Of a DNA stretch of 5,670 bases, positions 4,830-5,670 are shown piece by piece (positions within the stretch are counted from its first letter, which is position 1; each line of letters opens with the position of its first letter). The position numbers were made by a program, and so were the translations under genes. The stretch is taken from the NCBI GenBank assembly GCA_030152675.1, contig JASLIY010000197.1, positions 1 to 5,670 of the forward strand, written 5' to 3'. The notes beneath the pieces are model-generated. The model was not told the DNA's origin, did no database searches, and saw only the letters and a list, made by a program, of their open reading frames with translations. This DNA is from Acinetobacter sp. (GTDB lineage: Bacteria; Pseudomonadota; Gammaproteobacteria; Pseudomonadales; Moraxellaceae).

Positions 4830-5670
4830 TTAGTTGAACAAATGCGCGATTGCAGCACGTTCTTCTTCTAATTCATTCAAAGTAAAGTCCATACGCTCAC
4901 GGCTGAATGCATCGATTTCTAGACCTTCAACACGTGTATATTGACCGTTTTCACAAGTCACAGGCACGCCATACATCACGCCTTCTGGGATACCATAAGA
5001 ACCGTCTGAAGGAATACCCATTGTTACCCATTCGCCATTGGTGCCAAGTGCCCAATCACGCATGTGATCAATTGCAGCGTTTGCAGCAGAAGCCGCTGAA
5101 GATAGACCACGTGCTTCAATAATTGCAGCACCACGTTTACCCACAGTTGGAAGGAAGACGTTTGCATTCCACTCTTGATCGTTGATCAAGTCTTTTACGT
5201 TTTCGCCATTAATGGTTGCGAAACGGTAGTCTGCATACATTGTTGGAGAGTGGTTACCCCAAACAGTAAGGTTTTTGATGTCTTTCACTGCTTTACCAGT
5301 TTTTGCTGCAATTTGGCTCAACGCGCGGTTGTGGTCCAAACGAAGCATTGCAGTGAATTGACCTGGGTTTAAATCAGGTGCAGATTTCATTGCGATATAT
5401 GCGTTGGTGTTTGCAGGGTTACCTACAACAAGTACTTTTACGTCACGGCTTGCGTGATCGTTGATTGCTTTACCTTGAACCGTAAAGATTTTTGCATTTT
5501 CTTGTAATAGATCAGCACGTTCCATACCAGGACCACGTGGACGCGCACCAACAAGCAAGCAGTAATCCGCATCTTTAAATGCAACGTTCGGATCATCAGT
5601 TCCGACCATACCTGCTAATAATGGAAATGCACAGTCTTCAAGTTCCATCATCACGCCTTTAAGCGCTTGT
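4830..5670 (-). CDS. mdh: Malate dehydrogenase (5' end beyond the window)
   Basis: Mdh interconverts malate and oxaloacetate with NAD in the TCA cycle, in the cytoplasm. The visible 279 residues begin with QALKGV at the right edge, so about 50 N-terminal residues, including the GxxGxxG nucleotide-binding loop, lie outside. The window shows the mobile-loop motif [15 protein letters not shown] (Arg residues contact the dicarboxylate), GNPANTNA, the active-site RLDHNRA with the catalytic Asp and substrate Arg, and [11 protein letters not shown] with the proton-accepting His. These mark the roughly 325-residue group of MDHs (LDH/MDH superfamily, GARPR type) rather than the shorter E. coli form. 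The in-frame GTG and ATG codons at 5646-5654 lie within the conserved sequence and are not the start. A strong terminator follows at 4741-4776. The gene converges with the TPR-like gene, 151 bp away. Confidence 0.97.
   Translation of the reverse strand, partial: QALKGVMMELEDCAFPLLAGMVGTDDPNVAFKDADYCLLVGARPRGPGMERADLLQENAKIFTVQGKAINDHASRDVKVLVVGNPANTNAYIAMKSAPDLNPGQFTAMLRLDHNRALSQIAAKTGKAVKDIKNLTVWGNHSPTMYADYRFATINGENVKDLINDQEWNANVFLPTVGKRGAAIIEARGLSSAASAANAAIDHMRDWALGTNGEWVTMGIPSDGSYGIPEGVMYGVPVTCENGQYTRVEGLEIDAFSRERMDFTLNELEEERAAIAHLFN

Noticed and set aside
1..5670. CRISPR array, toxin-antitoxin, retron, phage or transposon
   Set aside because: Both strands were read for regular repeats, terminal inverted repeats and typical proteins; none was found, and every gene looks like ordinary chromosomal content.

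Overview
The window looks like core chromosome from a gammaproteobacterium of the Acinetobacter/Moraxellaceae type. This rests on recall of protein and leader sequences (malate dehydrogenase, RlmJ, PssA, rRNA leader), on the A+T-rich intergenic DNA and on the gene order; no database search was possible. I see no transposase, integrase, phage gene, CRISPR array or other sign of a mobile or defence island.

Layout, left to right. Positions 1-306 hold no protein gene. Read on the minus strand they look like the promoter region and 5' leader of a ribosomal RNA operon whose 16S gene starts just beyond the left edge: two tandem promoters (P1 with -10 at 258-263, P2 with -10 at 107-112), then a boxB-like hairpin, a boxA-like element and a boxC-like element in the order known from rrn leaders. 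Upstream of that operon, and pointing the same way, come three minus-strand genes: rlmJ (2429-3286, 23S rRNA adenine methyltransferase), pssA (1501-2343, phosphatidylserine synthase) and a 356-residue protein of uncertain function that resembles AttH/CrtC-type lipocalin-like proteins (395-1465). The last two lie 35 bp apart and are probably co-transcribed.

Divergent from rlmJ is a plus-strand gene (3401-4018) for a 2-oxoglutarate/Fe(II) oxygenase. It has the full HxD...H...R metal and co-substrate set and closely resembles the HIF/EGLN-type prolyl hydroxylases, including the Pseudomonas enzyme that hydroxylates EF-Tu. A second plus-strand gene (4151-4678) encodes a 175-residue, probably TPR-like helical protein that I cannot name. 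It converges on mdh (minus strand, 4830 to beyond the right edge), malate dehydrogenase of the TCA cycle, which lacks only its N-terminal ~50 residues here. An intrinsic terminator at 4741-4776 serves mdh.

The genes do not form one pathway. rRNA transcription, 23S rRNA methylation and a possible EF-Tu hydroxylase all touch translation, while PssA (membrane lipid synthesis) and Mdh (central carbon metabolism) are housekeeping functions. The least understood items are the prolyl-hydroxylase-like protein, the lipocalin-like protein and the TPR-like protein.
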